DNA of 64,000 bases from Branchiostoma floridae (Eukaryota > Chordata > Leptocardii > Amphioxiformes > Branchiostomatidae). Both the position numbers and the translations under genes were made by a program. The notes below the pieces were generated by a model. The model made no database searches. It was not told the origin of the DNA and was given only the letters and a program-made list of their open reading frames with translations. Below are positions 43,457-54,676 of this stretch, one piece after another (the stretch's first letter is position 1; each line of letters opens with the position of its first letter). The DNA lies in assembly GCF_000003815.2 (NCBI RefSeq), contig NC_049986.1, positions 15,269,811 to 15,333,810 on the forward strand, given 5' to 3'.

Positions 43457-46400
43457 ATATATGCTCTGTTTCATAATTGTCTTGTCTGATGAATGTTGTT
43501 GTCGCCCATAGGATCAGATTAAATTTAGATAAGATTCCCACAGGGCCAGTGTTTTCCTGGACTGAGTAGGGTGCATGTGTACACATTTTTGCCCCAAGGG
43601 AGGTGATTTGTAATTGGACTGGTTTGTCTATGAGTCTCTATCTGTATTTAACAGTGTGTCTCTTGGAACATTAAAATGTATTTGTAATTATTTCTTATCA
43701 CTAGTTGGCACAAATCCTCAGTGCTACAAATTTGTCTATGAGATTGAAAGCATCACAAAGCAGTTGTAACGTTATGGGTATGATGAAGGGGATGGCGTCT
43801 GCCATCTTAGCTCTGCTTGTAATATAACACATGCAATGCCATATATTTCTTTTCAAAGTTATGTCTTCTATAATGATTCCCATGTGAAAAGTCATAGGGG
43901 AAGATATAAATGCTGGTGTAGGGTCTACACAATTGATTTCCGGAGAGGGTGGGGTACAAAAAATCTGTGGTCTTTGTTTGCCTCCACATCCCAGGGACCC
44001 TGCATGGGGGGTTACCATCTGAGTGCTCTAAATTTGGGAATGATGTACTTTCTTTGCTGTTATGTTAAATTCAGGAATCCATTATGCTATGGTGTATCAA
44101 GATCATATTGGAGAAGCTCTGGGAGCAGCAGAATTAGGATTTGCAAGAGTGTCAAGACTTCGAATTCCACAGGCCTGAATGCTTCTTTCCCAAGTTTTTA
44201 GATGATAGAATCTGATTTATTCAGGTAGTACTTTGGACCTCCTTAGCTATATCTGCTTGGTAGAATGCACTGACCTGGATCAAGGTGGTTATTCAGAATG
44301 GCTGATTATACTTTGCATAATGTAAAGTGTATGCAGACCCCATCCCAGGGAGGGCCCATTGTTAGCAGACGTTTGATAGCCAAAGAGAAACATCCCATTG
44401 TTTGCATGTAAATCATTGCCAGACATAAGTCTTAGCTGCTGTAAGTTTAAGCTTTAATTTGTTTTCTCAAGGGACAAGGCAGGGATTTGGAGTGGTATTT
44501 CCATAAAGGCTCTATTTATCTCTGAACAGGTGTGCCAAGGGTCTGCAGAAAAAAATCTTGTAGTTGCAGTTCAACATCTGCTTGATAATTGATCACTCAC
44601 ATACAGCACCTTGAATTGCTCTGTCTTACTTCATGTCCCCAAGGTATGCAATCTAACAGTGTACAAAGTACATGTCAAGATGACACAGTGATTTCTAGCC
44701 TGGATGCCAGCCTTTTCAGCTGTAGTATGCTCTCTTCATGATCCATAAAAAAAGGCTGGACCTGCGCAGATTCTATCTATCTCGTGATCATGTCCATCTG
44801 GTAATGTCACAAAATGAGCTCTTTTAACTTGCACCCATTGGGTGCAGAAGCGTCCGAGAGAGCGGACTAAAGCTAGACTGGCTGGCATCCATGCTATTAC
44901 TAATAGTATTAGTGATTTCTATTGGACATTTGGACCCGTGCCATAAACTGATATAAAACTTTGAAAACAGCCGAAGTTTGGATGACCGGTCAAACGTTGA
45001 ACATTTGATAGCCATGAACTTTGAACCAAACTTTCTACTCTTATGTAAGTCAAAGGTACAATGTACTCTGATGACCCAGTAACCAGATTACAACACTTCT
45101 GTACACACATGTGACATTACCCTGTGACTGGGCAATGCGCAGTTAAGTTTAGACTTAGATTGGTTTCTAGTCGACTTGTATGTCAACTTACAAGTTACAT
45201 GTACATCACAAGGTTTAAAGGGATCTGCATGGAGGATAAGACAAACTTCTCAGACGCCTCCTTTAAAGTTAAACAATAACATGACGCAATAGTCCAATGT
45301 CCAAGGATATGGTTTGGCGCCTGATCCTTTAGAAACAGGTGTGGTCAAGTTGATAAAGAGTGAGGCAACCATACTTTTTACTACATGTAACTACACTTAA
45401 GTATGTTACTGTGTCATCAATTGTTAGAGACTTTCAACTGTGATGATCATGAAGTAGACTATGTATGAAAACATTCCTGGGAGAAGTGTTTTGTCTGTCT
45501 GTTATATTTTTTTCATCATTTGCTTTGGTATGTTCCCAAAAGTTGTTTTTCACACTTCATTTGTAGGTTATGTCGTTTGATAGGTTGTCACTATTGTAAA
45601 CACCTCCTTTCAGCTAGAGACTGTGACCGTGCTGTGACTGCTGAGTGACCAAAAATTTGTCAGATTGCTCAACAAATGTCACAGATAAAAAGCACTTTTT
45701 TTTTTACCTTTCTTATGTTTTGCTGTCTTTTGAATCATACTTTCACATCATGGTCCAATCATGAAATAAAAGGTCAAACAAATCTAATTTTGGTCACTGT
45801 TTGATCGCGCAATTGCTGTCTAGTGGAATTTCGAGCCTAATATAATATCTGTTTGGGCATCTTTGTTAGTTTTGGCACTTTTCCAAAAGTTGTTTTTTTC
45901 TCCCAGAGGATTTCGGCACTGCGTCATTGTTAACAAAGTTCCCAGTGCATGTACACGTGTACAAAGGTTCAGTGATCCTGGTCACGCCTTTGTTTGGTAA
46001 TGATACATGGTCATGTGAATGTAGGCATGCATTACAAGGTATGTGTTGAAGACAGTGCTTAGTTTCAAATTGTGATTTGGACTGTTGTTTGTGTTGTATT
46101 GATGAAAAACTATTTGTAGAGTTCCAACAAAAGCAGGTGTGTGCATATATGTGTGAGGGAGTTTTGTACAGCCAACGTTGATTTCTTCTTGATTGAGTTA
46201 CCATGTCTACTAGTGTGGTGATAGAGATTTTGCATAGGATGCTCTGGCCCCCATGCCTGGAACGTCATAAACTTGGATCATTTCTAACGAAACTGTAAGA
46301 GTTTATTTTTATCCTTAAGAGGCAGAAAAGATGGCCTTTTGATTTCTTAGTGTACAGACACATGTACAACTTGATGTTTTCTGTTAGAGATCTGGCAAGT

Positions 46401-46686
46401 ATTTTGATAACTTCTCACAGCGATGAAAGACAGACTGTTCCGGTATATTCATTGGTATAAAGTATTCTTCTCAATTGTGAGATATGGCCTTAGCATAAAG
46501 TGTATGATATCCAAATTTGGTCTAATTTTACCCTTTTTCTTCCAGATGTGCAGTTTTTCAAAATGTGAAGAATAAAGAACCAGCAGCAGTCAGCAAAAAC
46601 TGGGACCACCATTAAGACACTGCAGCTGCAATAGTTCTCACACATTTTAGACGAATGAACATTGTAAGAAAAGCCAAGAGTAACTG
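43457..46686. other. Intron/5' region of the RING-CH gene
   Basis: No coding exon seen. It holds a small inverted-repeat element at 44697-44895 and, at its right end, a probable 5'UTR exon starting about 46545 that runs into the coding start at 46687. Confidence 0.45.
44697..44895. mobile_element. MITE-like element with 16-bp inverted ends
   Basis: AGCCTGGATGCCAGCC at the left pairs with GGCTGGCATCCATGCT at the right, one mismatch, about 200 bp apart, with no coding content. Target-site duplication is unclear. Confidence 0.6.
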
Positions 46687-49600
46687 ATGGAGAGTATCCT
46701 GGGGAAGTTGTTGAACTTGACTACTTTGATGATGGGACTTACCGAGGCAGAGGAGTGCAGGGACAACTGCTCTGAACATGGCGTCTGCTATGAGGGGAGG
46801 TGTATCTGTGATGTAAGCAAAACTGATTTGATATTGTTACAGTGTTGGTGTATCAATGCTTGCCTCCACCAGCTTTCTGAGGGGTGATTGATGATTTAGA
46901 CAATGGCAAGAGTAAATCTGAGTGAATAATGTGGCTAGGGCTGAGACTGAAAGTGAGACCATAGTAGGGGAACGGATTCCTCTTGGAACTGCACGGGCAA
47001 ATGATACCCAATGGTGGTTAAACTCGTCTTGACAATTATTCTCACTGTCGCTATTTTTCAGCCAGCACAATTAGTCTATGGGGATTGTAACAACCTCAAG
47101 TGTGGGAGAAGCAATTGTCTTTCATTTGAATGTGAATTGAGAAAAACAGAGATTAAAGTTTTACAGGACAGTAGCACACTTTTCAAGGATATTAGAATTA
47201 TACTTGACCAAAACTAAGAAAAAGCACAATGTATGGTAAATGGTATAACGTTACCTGTCTGTACATGTATGCCATATTTAAGTCATTCAACATTCTTTTC
47301 CTGCATGAAACGAAATTGTATGAATTTTATCCACTGTTATTAGGTACAGTTTACAGGGGAGGCCTGTGATGAGAGTAACATGAGTTACTTCATTGGCTTC
47401 GGCTTCGTCTTCTACTTTCTCGTCCTGGTGTCAAGTACACAGCTGGTAAGACTTCTTCATTTGTCAGATATATACTAGTCCTTACCTGAGACCTTAGGTC
47501 CTCCCGTGCCGTAAGGCATATTGGGCAGCAAGTTTGCATTGACCTCTGTTGGTTGCAGTGAACTCTGCCTGTCCCCAAGTGATGTTGGCTCTTTTCAGGT
47601 CTTCATATACTAGTAGCATGTCTTATAAATGACTTGATGTCCTGCCTTCCAACTCACAAAAATTTAAAAGCCCCACCACATTTCAACCTGTTACCAGATA
47701 CACAGTTAAGTTTGAAATGTGTTATGAACATGTATGCCAAGTGGAAAGCAGTGTGTGTAATGGGGTGAAGTCTGCCATCTCTGATTGCCTTGTTTGATGT
47801 TGTTTTTAAGGTCCTGTGTGTGCGGTCGGAGTTCCAGCGTCAGAAGGAGCCGTCCCTGTTTAAAGCCTGTAAGATGACCACACAGAAGATGCTGTACTTA
47901 CTCACACTGCTGGCAGCCGCCTCCAGGGCTGCATACTTTACTGCACAGGTATTTGTGAAGAAAATTTGTGTTTGGCTCAAACAAAATTAGTTTGCCTAAT
48001 GAGACTGAGAGCCTCGTTCCCTAACTACACTTTTTTACTACAAGTACAAAGATTGGGCTCATGTTACAAAGAAAAGTGCTTTTAATTAATCTTATTAGCC
48101 TTGGACAATTCAATAAGTTTGTTATTGTCCTGCCTTTTCCTCCATTACCAGTAGGTAATGACATTGTTGACTGGAGTCTTTTAAATGTTTTCATTGTAGT
48201 TGGAATTTTCCTACACATTCCTGCAATGCTAGGGATTTCAAAGGGTTGATTTTGTGTTGATACCCAAAATGAGTAACCCAAAATGAAAGGGTTTATTTCA
48301 ACCGTATACTATAAGTAACTCTTAGATAGATCACATCAAGAAAGGAAGACAAACATTATGTAATTTATGTAAAGTATTACAAAAAGTCACAAGTTTAGAT
48401 CACAGGGAAAAATTGCAGTACTGTATTTGTTATAGTTCTTATAAGACAGTAGCCCGCAGTTTACAATGTCCAATTGCAAGGAATACAAGCCTTTGTAGTA
48501 GGGTACCATTAAACATTAATCATGTGTCGCAATCGGCAGAGTGTTGGGCTCAGGCCCAAGAGGTCCTGAGGTCGAGCCCTGCTTTGCCACCGATCTTGTG
48601 TCCTTGGGAAAGGCACTTTACACGACTTTCCTCACTTCACTCAGGTGAAAAAGTAGTTTGTACCTAGCTTCAGCTAGGGCCGTCCCTTGGATAGGACATT
48701 AAATGGAGGTCCTGTGTTTGGGAAGAACCACACCGCAAGCACGAAAAAGAACCCACCACACTTATTGAAAAGAGTAGAGGACCTTCAATAAGTGTGGTGT
48801 GAGTGGATCAAACCTTACAGTCGGTATATAGGCTACAAAGTCTTTAGCAAGTTGAAGTTGGTAGCCTCAAACAAAAGATGAAGAAGAAGAACTGTTACAT
48901 TAGGTGCATCAATAATATTAGAAAGGTGGGATTGAAACCCTTAACTTTCTGGTTCAGGAATGGATCACTAGCTGCTCAAAGTTCGATGTTGTTTACATTT
49001 GCCCCGTAATCCAGACAGTCAGAAAATATTTATCCTTACCTCGTGATATCTGCTGCAGGCAAAGTCAACAAACCTAAGTTTAAACAAGGAGGTTAAGATA
49101 CTTTTGATTTGAACATAGTTGCTTCAAGTTGGTAGAATAATATTCTGCATAGGGTGCATCATGTTTGTTCAGGGCTAGCAGAGTTTGCAGAAAAAATATC
49201 AACAACCTTCAATCTGACCAACTTAAAGATACAGTCTCTGAGTCACAAATCACATATTGCAGAACACACTCACAGAATTTTAATGGCATGTATATCTGTA
49301 TGCTAAAATTTAGTTTTGTGTGAAAGTTTGAGTTTGCCTCCATCTTTAACCATCTCCCTGTTACCTAACCCTGTAACTACAGATTTGGTTCAAAAGGCTA
49401 CCTCAATAGTGTGCAGCTTTTAAGGAAGTGGAAAATCTGTACACCTTTTAGGCAAACAAGTTTGTTCCTAAGTAGTAACATGCCATTACACATACTTGGT
49501 TTTCACTGAACCAAATCTCTTGTAAATTGTTCTTACTGGTGCTGTTTTAACAAACTTAAGTAGGATTACAAGTGATGAAGTGCAATGTCAAGAAAAATGT

Positions 49601-52600
49601 TCGTAGGAAGGCTTTCTCCAGTTTTAATGAACATTTTTTTGTGCCATTTTATCTTTGTTTGCAAGCCAATGTTGTTAATTTTTGCTGATAAATCTGTCGG
49701 TTTGAGCTTTACAAAAATAATTTAATTTCGTGTCTTGAAGTTGATTTTTTTTCAGTTGGACAAGATGAAAGTTTTGTCCCAACAAAAGAAATTCCATCAT
49801 AAGATGGAAGGACAGGTCCAAGAGACATCCTTGGTTTTCACTTCTTTAAAATCAGAAATGGACATGTAAAATAAATGTTTGCCATGACTGACATTTTTGT
49901 TTTTGTGTTTCAGGAGTACATTCCCATCCAGTGGGCCCTGAACCTCATGAGTGCGTACTACCCACTTCTCATCACCGGGAGTTCACTGGTCGTCTGTGTC
50001 TGGGCTGAGGTCAGTAGAACATGCACTAAGGTTTTTTTAACACACTTGAATGTCATTATCTTTTGGAGTCTTCTAGGACTTTGGAAGTGTTGCATTCACT
50101 GTGCAACGTATTGATCTCTGTCTCGTTTGTGCTTCTGTATAGCCAGCTACATGTATGTGTGTAATTAGTACCTTTCACCTCGCAGAGGATAGCTCGTACT
50201 TAAACTCGGGAGGGTGTAAATGGTGATAAAATAACACTTTTTAGATACGTTTAGACAGCAGATCCCTTTCACAAAAACGGCTGTCAACATTTATTGTCTA
50301 TAGAATGACCAGAAATGGCTACTGTCTAAAACATGTGATTTTATCCCCTACTTACATAATACTGATTCTGCATCAGATTCTGTCCGTAGCAGCACTTGTG
50401 AACATGTTACAAGTCAACCTTAGGTACTCAAAAATCACTGTTTTAAAGTTGATGTTTGTATGCAACAGTACAAAGTATCTAATGTTGATGTTTTTATTTA
50501 ATTTTACAGACATTCCATGTGAAGGATGTTCCATGCGACCGCCCACGGTTCCTGACCAAGTCCTTCGCAGCCTTTGTCGTGTTCAACGCCTTCGTGTACA
50601 TTCTTCTCATCATGCAGTTTGTGCTGTCAGAAGTTGTGGACCATTCTATGGAGGTACATGTAGGGGCTCGTAATGCTAGTTCACCTTTATTCATGTAGTA
50701 ACCAATTTCCATTGTTTTGAAATGCAGGGTGTTAAGGGATAGCTGCTATATTTTAAAATTTTACAATTTGAAACCATTGCCTATCAACCTCATATCCCTA
50801 AATACTCCATTTTTTAAAACAATGGATATAGGTTACCCTGCGGATAAAGGTGAACTAGCGTTGCATTTGATGTGTTGGTATGCATGGAGTCAAATAAGTA
50901 CTGATACATTTTGATTAAGGAGGTCTTGTTAGCCATTTTCGAAAAAAATTTTTTTTGCCTTCCTCTTATTGAAATTTTTTAAAGAGGCTTACCTTTAATA
51001 TGTGAATGCCACTAACTCTTTGCAGGACTAGGAGACTGCAAATCTTTGCCAAAACTATGTAGTTTTTGTTCTCAGATCTTTACCCCTTTCGTTCTTGTAA
51101 CTTAAAGTTCTGGTTGGTGTTTTTCATGTTGTCAGTAGCTTGTAATATGCAAAGGAATAAAGGAATTTGATCCATCTTTTGATTTGAAGAATCTGTATAA
51201 AATTCTTAGAATTTCGTAGAATGCATACAGTCATCTACTGTATTACTATTGATAGTCTGTTGTTCTTTCACAACAGGAGTACCTGGTCAGCATATTCCAG
51301 TGCTGTTTTGGCATGCTGATGATTCTGGTCCTCATCTTCTTCCTCATCTATGGTGTGGAGATGTTTTTCAAGGTGAGACAATCTCACATGATATAAGCCC
51401 AAATCACCTTATGCTGTTATTAGTAGACACCAAGTACAGTATGGCCTTCAATAGAAAAGTATTGGTTTGCTATGCTGCTGTACTGACAGCTGCTATTAGG
51501 GGGCGCTAATTAGTGCTGAAGTTTTCATGTACATGTATCTCGCAGTTACATGTACTTGCAATTGATTAAAAGTCTAAATTCCAAAATATCGACAGATAAA
51601 ACAAAGTAAGATGTGATATTGGATTTCAATTTTTACAATACCTAGAATTTTGAATGGGTGATTTGAACATCTTTTGCTTTAATAAAAACATCTTGCAATT
51701 TGCCACTGGAGACTTTTCTGCATTTTTTTTTCACTTGATCGTTGTTCTGTATCGCAGGTGCATGGTGCTGATAGTATCACCCTTTGTTACAATACACTAG
51801 CTTCTCTTTCTGTATCTGTATAGCCTATAGTTATAACTGCCCTTCCGTCCAACACATCGGCTTCTCAGGTATGCAGTGCAACAGCAGGTGGTTACTACTA
51901 TATTACACTGATCATGACTTGCTCGTTGTTCTGGTAGGTGCATGGTGCGTTTGCGAGCCGTAACAACTCCCTGAACCTGACCCAGCTGCACATGTCTCGC
52001 CTGGGGCTGGTGTTCCAGGCCGGCCTGCAGCTCTTCACAGCCCTGCTGCTCATCATGGACATGATGGGCAAGATATGGAAGGACAGGTGGGAGGCAGACT
52101 TCTCTGTAATAGCCCTGTCTACATGCACGTAGCTGGTATATGTATCAGCCTTTGGCGCAACACACCAGCTTCTGTATCTGTATCTGTGTAGCCACTGTAA
52201 TTGCCCTTCAGCGTACATGTGTAACATACCGGCTTCTCAGGTATGTAGTGCAGCAGCAGCTGGTTAGATTACCCTGATTCGAATGACTTGTCACACCTAA
52301 CCTTTTGGCTTCACGTGCCCAGCAAGAGACTGCGACATTAGGTTTATATTATAACATTTTGAGCTTTTATCCATAACCCTGTTGTGTCCTCCTCTTCCTG
52401 CGCCCAGTGTTCCCCTGGTGAGTAACAACTACTACACCCTGACATTCCGCATTGTGGAGCTGGGGGTGGTGCTGTGGTTCCCCTGTGTGCTCTGGAACGT
52501 CACCAGGTAAGGACCCCAGCCCTTCTTATTGCAATCATGGCTAATATAATAAAACAAAAACCTTTCTCAGGTTTTTCATTCATTCCTAGACTTAAGAATA

Positions 52601-54676
52601 CTAAGTTTAGTGCCCTGGATATCTGTGTGACCAAATCCATACACAAAGCAAAAATATCTTAAAAGTACTTAAAGTAGATGAAACCCTAGTTTTCTTTCCT
52701 GGTCAAGGTTATGATTAGAAATGATTGAATGTTTATAAAGCAGAGCACAATGAATTTAAGCTAAAGTGCTTTACAGAAAGGCAGTATAATTCTATAAGTG
52801 TTTGTCATCTGAACCATTGTCTTTGTTGAATTGAAAGCCTTAATGCCAAATATAATATTAAAAAAAATCAACTTTTTGTCCACCTCTAGCCCTGAGCAGC
52901 TCTGGATCCTGAACCCAAAACAACTGCTGAAGAAACGGGACTTGGAGCAAGTTGAGGTAATGAAATGTCCTCCCTGAAAATGTCTTTATCCAATTTCTTG
53001 GTTCTCAAATTTCAATCTAAGATTCGTTTTCCTTGAACTTTTTTCCTATCATTCTCCTCATGTAGCCCACTGAGACAGACAGCCTCCTACACCACCGTAA
53101 CATCCCCAAATACCACGCCACCGACGATAGCGCCCAGAATGAGGAAACCGAGGAGTCCGAGCCTCGCGAGTGTTGGATCTGCTATGATCCGGACAAAACA
53201 GACGCTGGTGAGATGATCCAGCCATGTAACTGTAAGGGAGATGTGTCTGCTGTTCACCATGACTGTCTGAAGAGATGGCTCGCTGAGGTGAGTCAACAAA
53301 CTGTACATTTTATTTATTTATTTACCGTATTAAGGTTCTCCAATACAATGGAAGGTATAGTGGAACAGGTGTTTCTTGTTAGAAGACATCTTTTCAAGGC
53401 TATCATACCGAATTTGTGTGTAGTATGTTTGTTATCAAGAAATTGGAATGTATTACTCACATATTCATTCGTCATCTGCAATGACTTAATGCAATATAGA
53501 GACTTGGTCATGTTCTATAGACGTGTGAAAAGCATCATTATATGCCCGGTTGCAAGTTGCAAGGCCAAATGTTTGTTGCTGTAATTTTACATTTTCCCCC
53601 ACTTTCTCCAGTCTATGGGCAGTGGGTCTGCACCAAGATGCAAGGTTTGCAAAGAGAAGGTAAGAGCAATAAAGGTTACATAATAAAGTTACCCCTGGTT
53701 CTAGCTCAAGCCATCATCAGACACCAATAACTTTTACAATTACAATGTAAGTGTAAAAAGTAAAGTTGACACACTGTAATTTCAGCATCCTTGAAAAAAG
53801 ATGAGATGAGTTATGAATGAATAAAAAGAGACACAACCACAGCTTTATTTTGAAGTCTCTTTATTCAGTGACATACCAACCTGATGAAACTATTCACAGA
53901 TGAGTCATGAATGTACATAATCTCTGTGTCAAACCTGTCATTTTGTCCTGTAACAGTACCAGCTGCGGGAGGGCAGTGTGTGGCTCCCCTCCGCGGTGAC
54001 AGTCCGCCAGTGGCTCATCTTCAGCTTCATCCTGGTGGTCATGTCCGCTGGACCGTTCATTGTGTACCTGATTTTCCGAAGCTTTGCGTCTCCCGTGCCA
54101 AAGATTCTCGGGATTGGAGGAGTTGTACTTCTGGAGTACATCTGTTTGAAGTAAGTAGTCTTAATGAAGGTTACTTTGAGGTGCTTTGAGTAATTGATGT
54201 AGACTATAGATTGTGATAAAGATGAAAAGCAGATTGAAATTCTAAGACTACACTAGGGAAATGTCAGCTCTATGGTGAAGTACACTTTTTGAGTTTTGAT
54301 TCCACAGGTTATGAAAGAATCATCTTGTTTAAAAAAATGGTCTTTGTGTGTTTTTTTACATGCTTAATTAGAAATACCATTGGGTCATACTGTCTGGCAA
54401 TTTATCAGTGTTACTAGAGACAAAATTTAATGAATCCAAAGAAAAAATGACTGCTTTTAAATGAAAGTTTGTTTCTGTGTGCTCTTTAGGCTGCTTGGGT
54501 TCAACTGCCTGACTGTGTACCAGCAAGCCAGACTGTCAGCCCTGAGGATTCTGGGAAGGCCTGTTCCTGCCCACAGTTGTGTTCCACGGAGGGAGAATTC
54601 TGAAGACAGAAGCTCAGAACCACATCAGAACATTGTGGTGGTGGAGGCAGAGGTGCATGTCGGAAACCATGTCTGA
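46687..54676 (+). CDS. EGF-like / multi-pass membrane / RING-CH protein, putative membrane E3 ubiquitin ligase
   Basis: Thirteen coding exons: 46687-46812, 47344-47445, 47811-47948, 49914-50009, 50510-50653, 51277-51372, 51938-52086, 52408-52506, 52890-52956, 53066-53287, 53612-53659, 53957-54150 and 54490-54676. The total is 1668 nt, 555 aa. Residues 24-50 are an EGF-like module (C24, C28, C34, C39, C41, C50). Seven membrane helices follow, roughly one per exon 2-8. Residues 375-426 form a C4HC3 RING-CH finger: C375, C378 (CWIC), C393, C395, H403, C406, C423, C426 (CKVC). Two more helices flank GGVVLLEYICLK. The seven-helix part, with YYPLLITGSSLVVCVWAE and RPRFLTKSF, recalls THH1/TOM1/TOM3-GPR137 proteins; that resemblance is tentative. 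A RING-CH in a membrane protein is known from MARCH ligases, which ubiquitinate membrane cargo; that is the expected role here. I know no vertebrate protein with this exact order. Confidence 0.9.
48524..48891 (+). mobile_element. tRNA-derived SINE
   Basis: The head reads like a tRNA with an A-box-like region (GTGTCGCAATCGGCAGAG) and a B box (GAGGTCGAGCCCTG). The body contains GTGTCCTTGGGAAAGGCACT and TACCTAGCTTCAGCTAGGG, words I associate with SINEs of lancelets and other deuterostomes (BflSINE1-like). An ACCACACTTATTGA stem-loop follows, and the 3' tail is (GAA)n at 48877-48890. It is in an intron of the RING-CH gene. No clear target duplication. Confidence 0.75.
51733..52293 (+). repeat. 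Local duplication around coding exon 7 of the RING-CH gene
   Basis: Intron sequence before exon 7 (51766-51925) and after it (52130-52293) are copies (GCTTCTGTATCTGTAT, CGGCTTCTCAGGTATG, AGTGCAxCAGCAG). In front of the first copy lies a stub (51733-51770) matching the exon 7 acceptor and its first coding bases (GTTGTTCTG..AGGTGCATGGTGC). Confidence 0.8.

Noticed and set aside
43701-44201. Overlapping 105- and 121-aa frames on opposite strands
   Set aside because: No family pattern, no splice partners, and ordinary base composition; chance frames in a presumed intron.
48533-48600. Functional tRNA gene
   Set aside because: Only A- and B-box-like pieces are intact and the region continues into a SINE body; it is the tRNA-derived head of a SINE.
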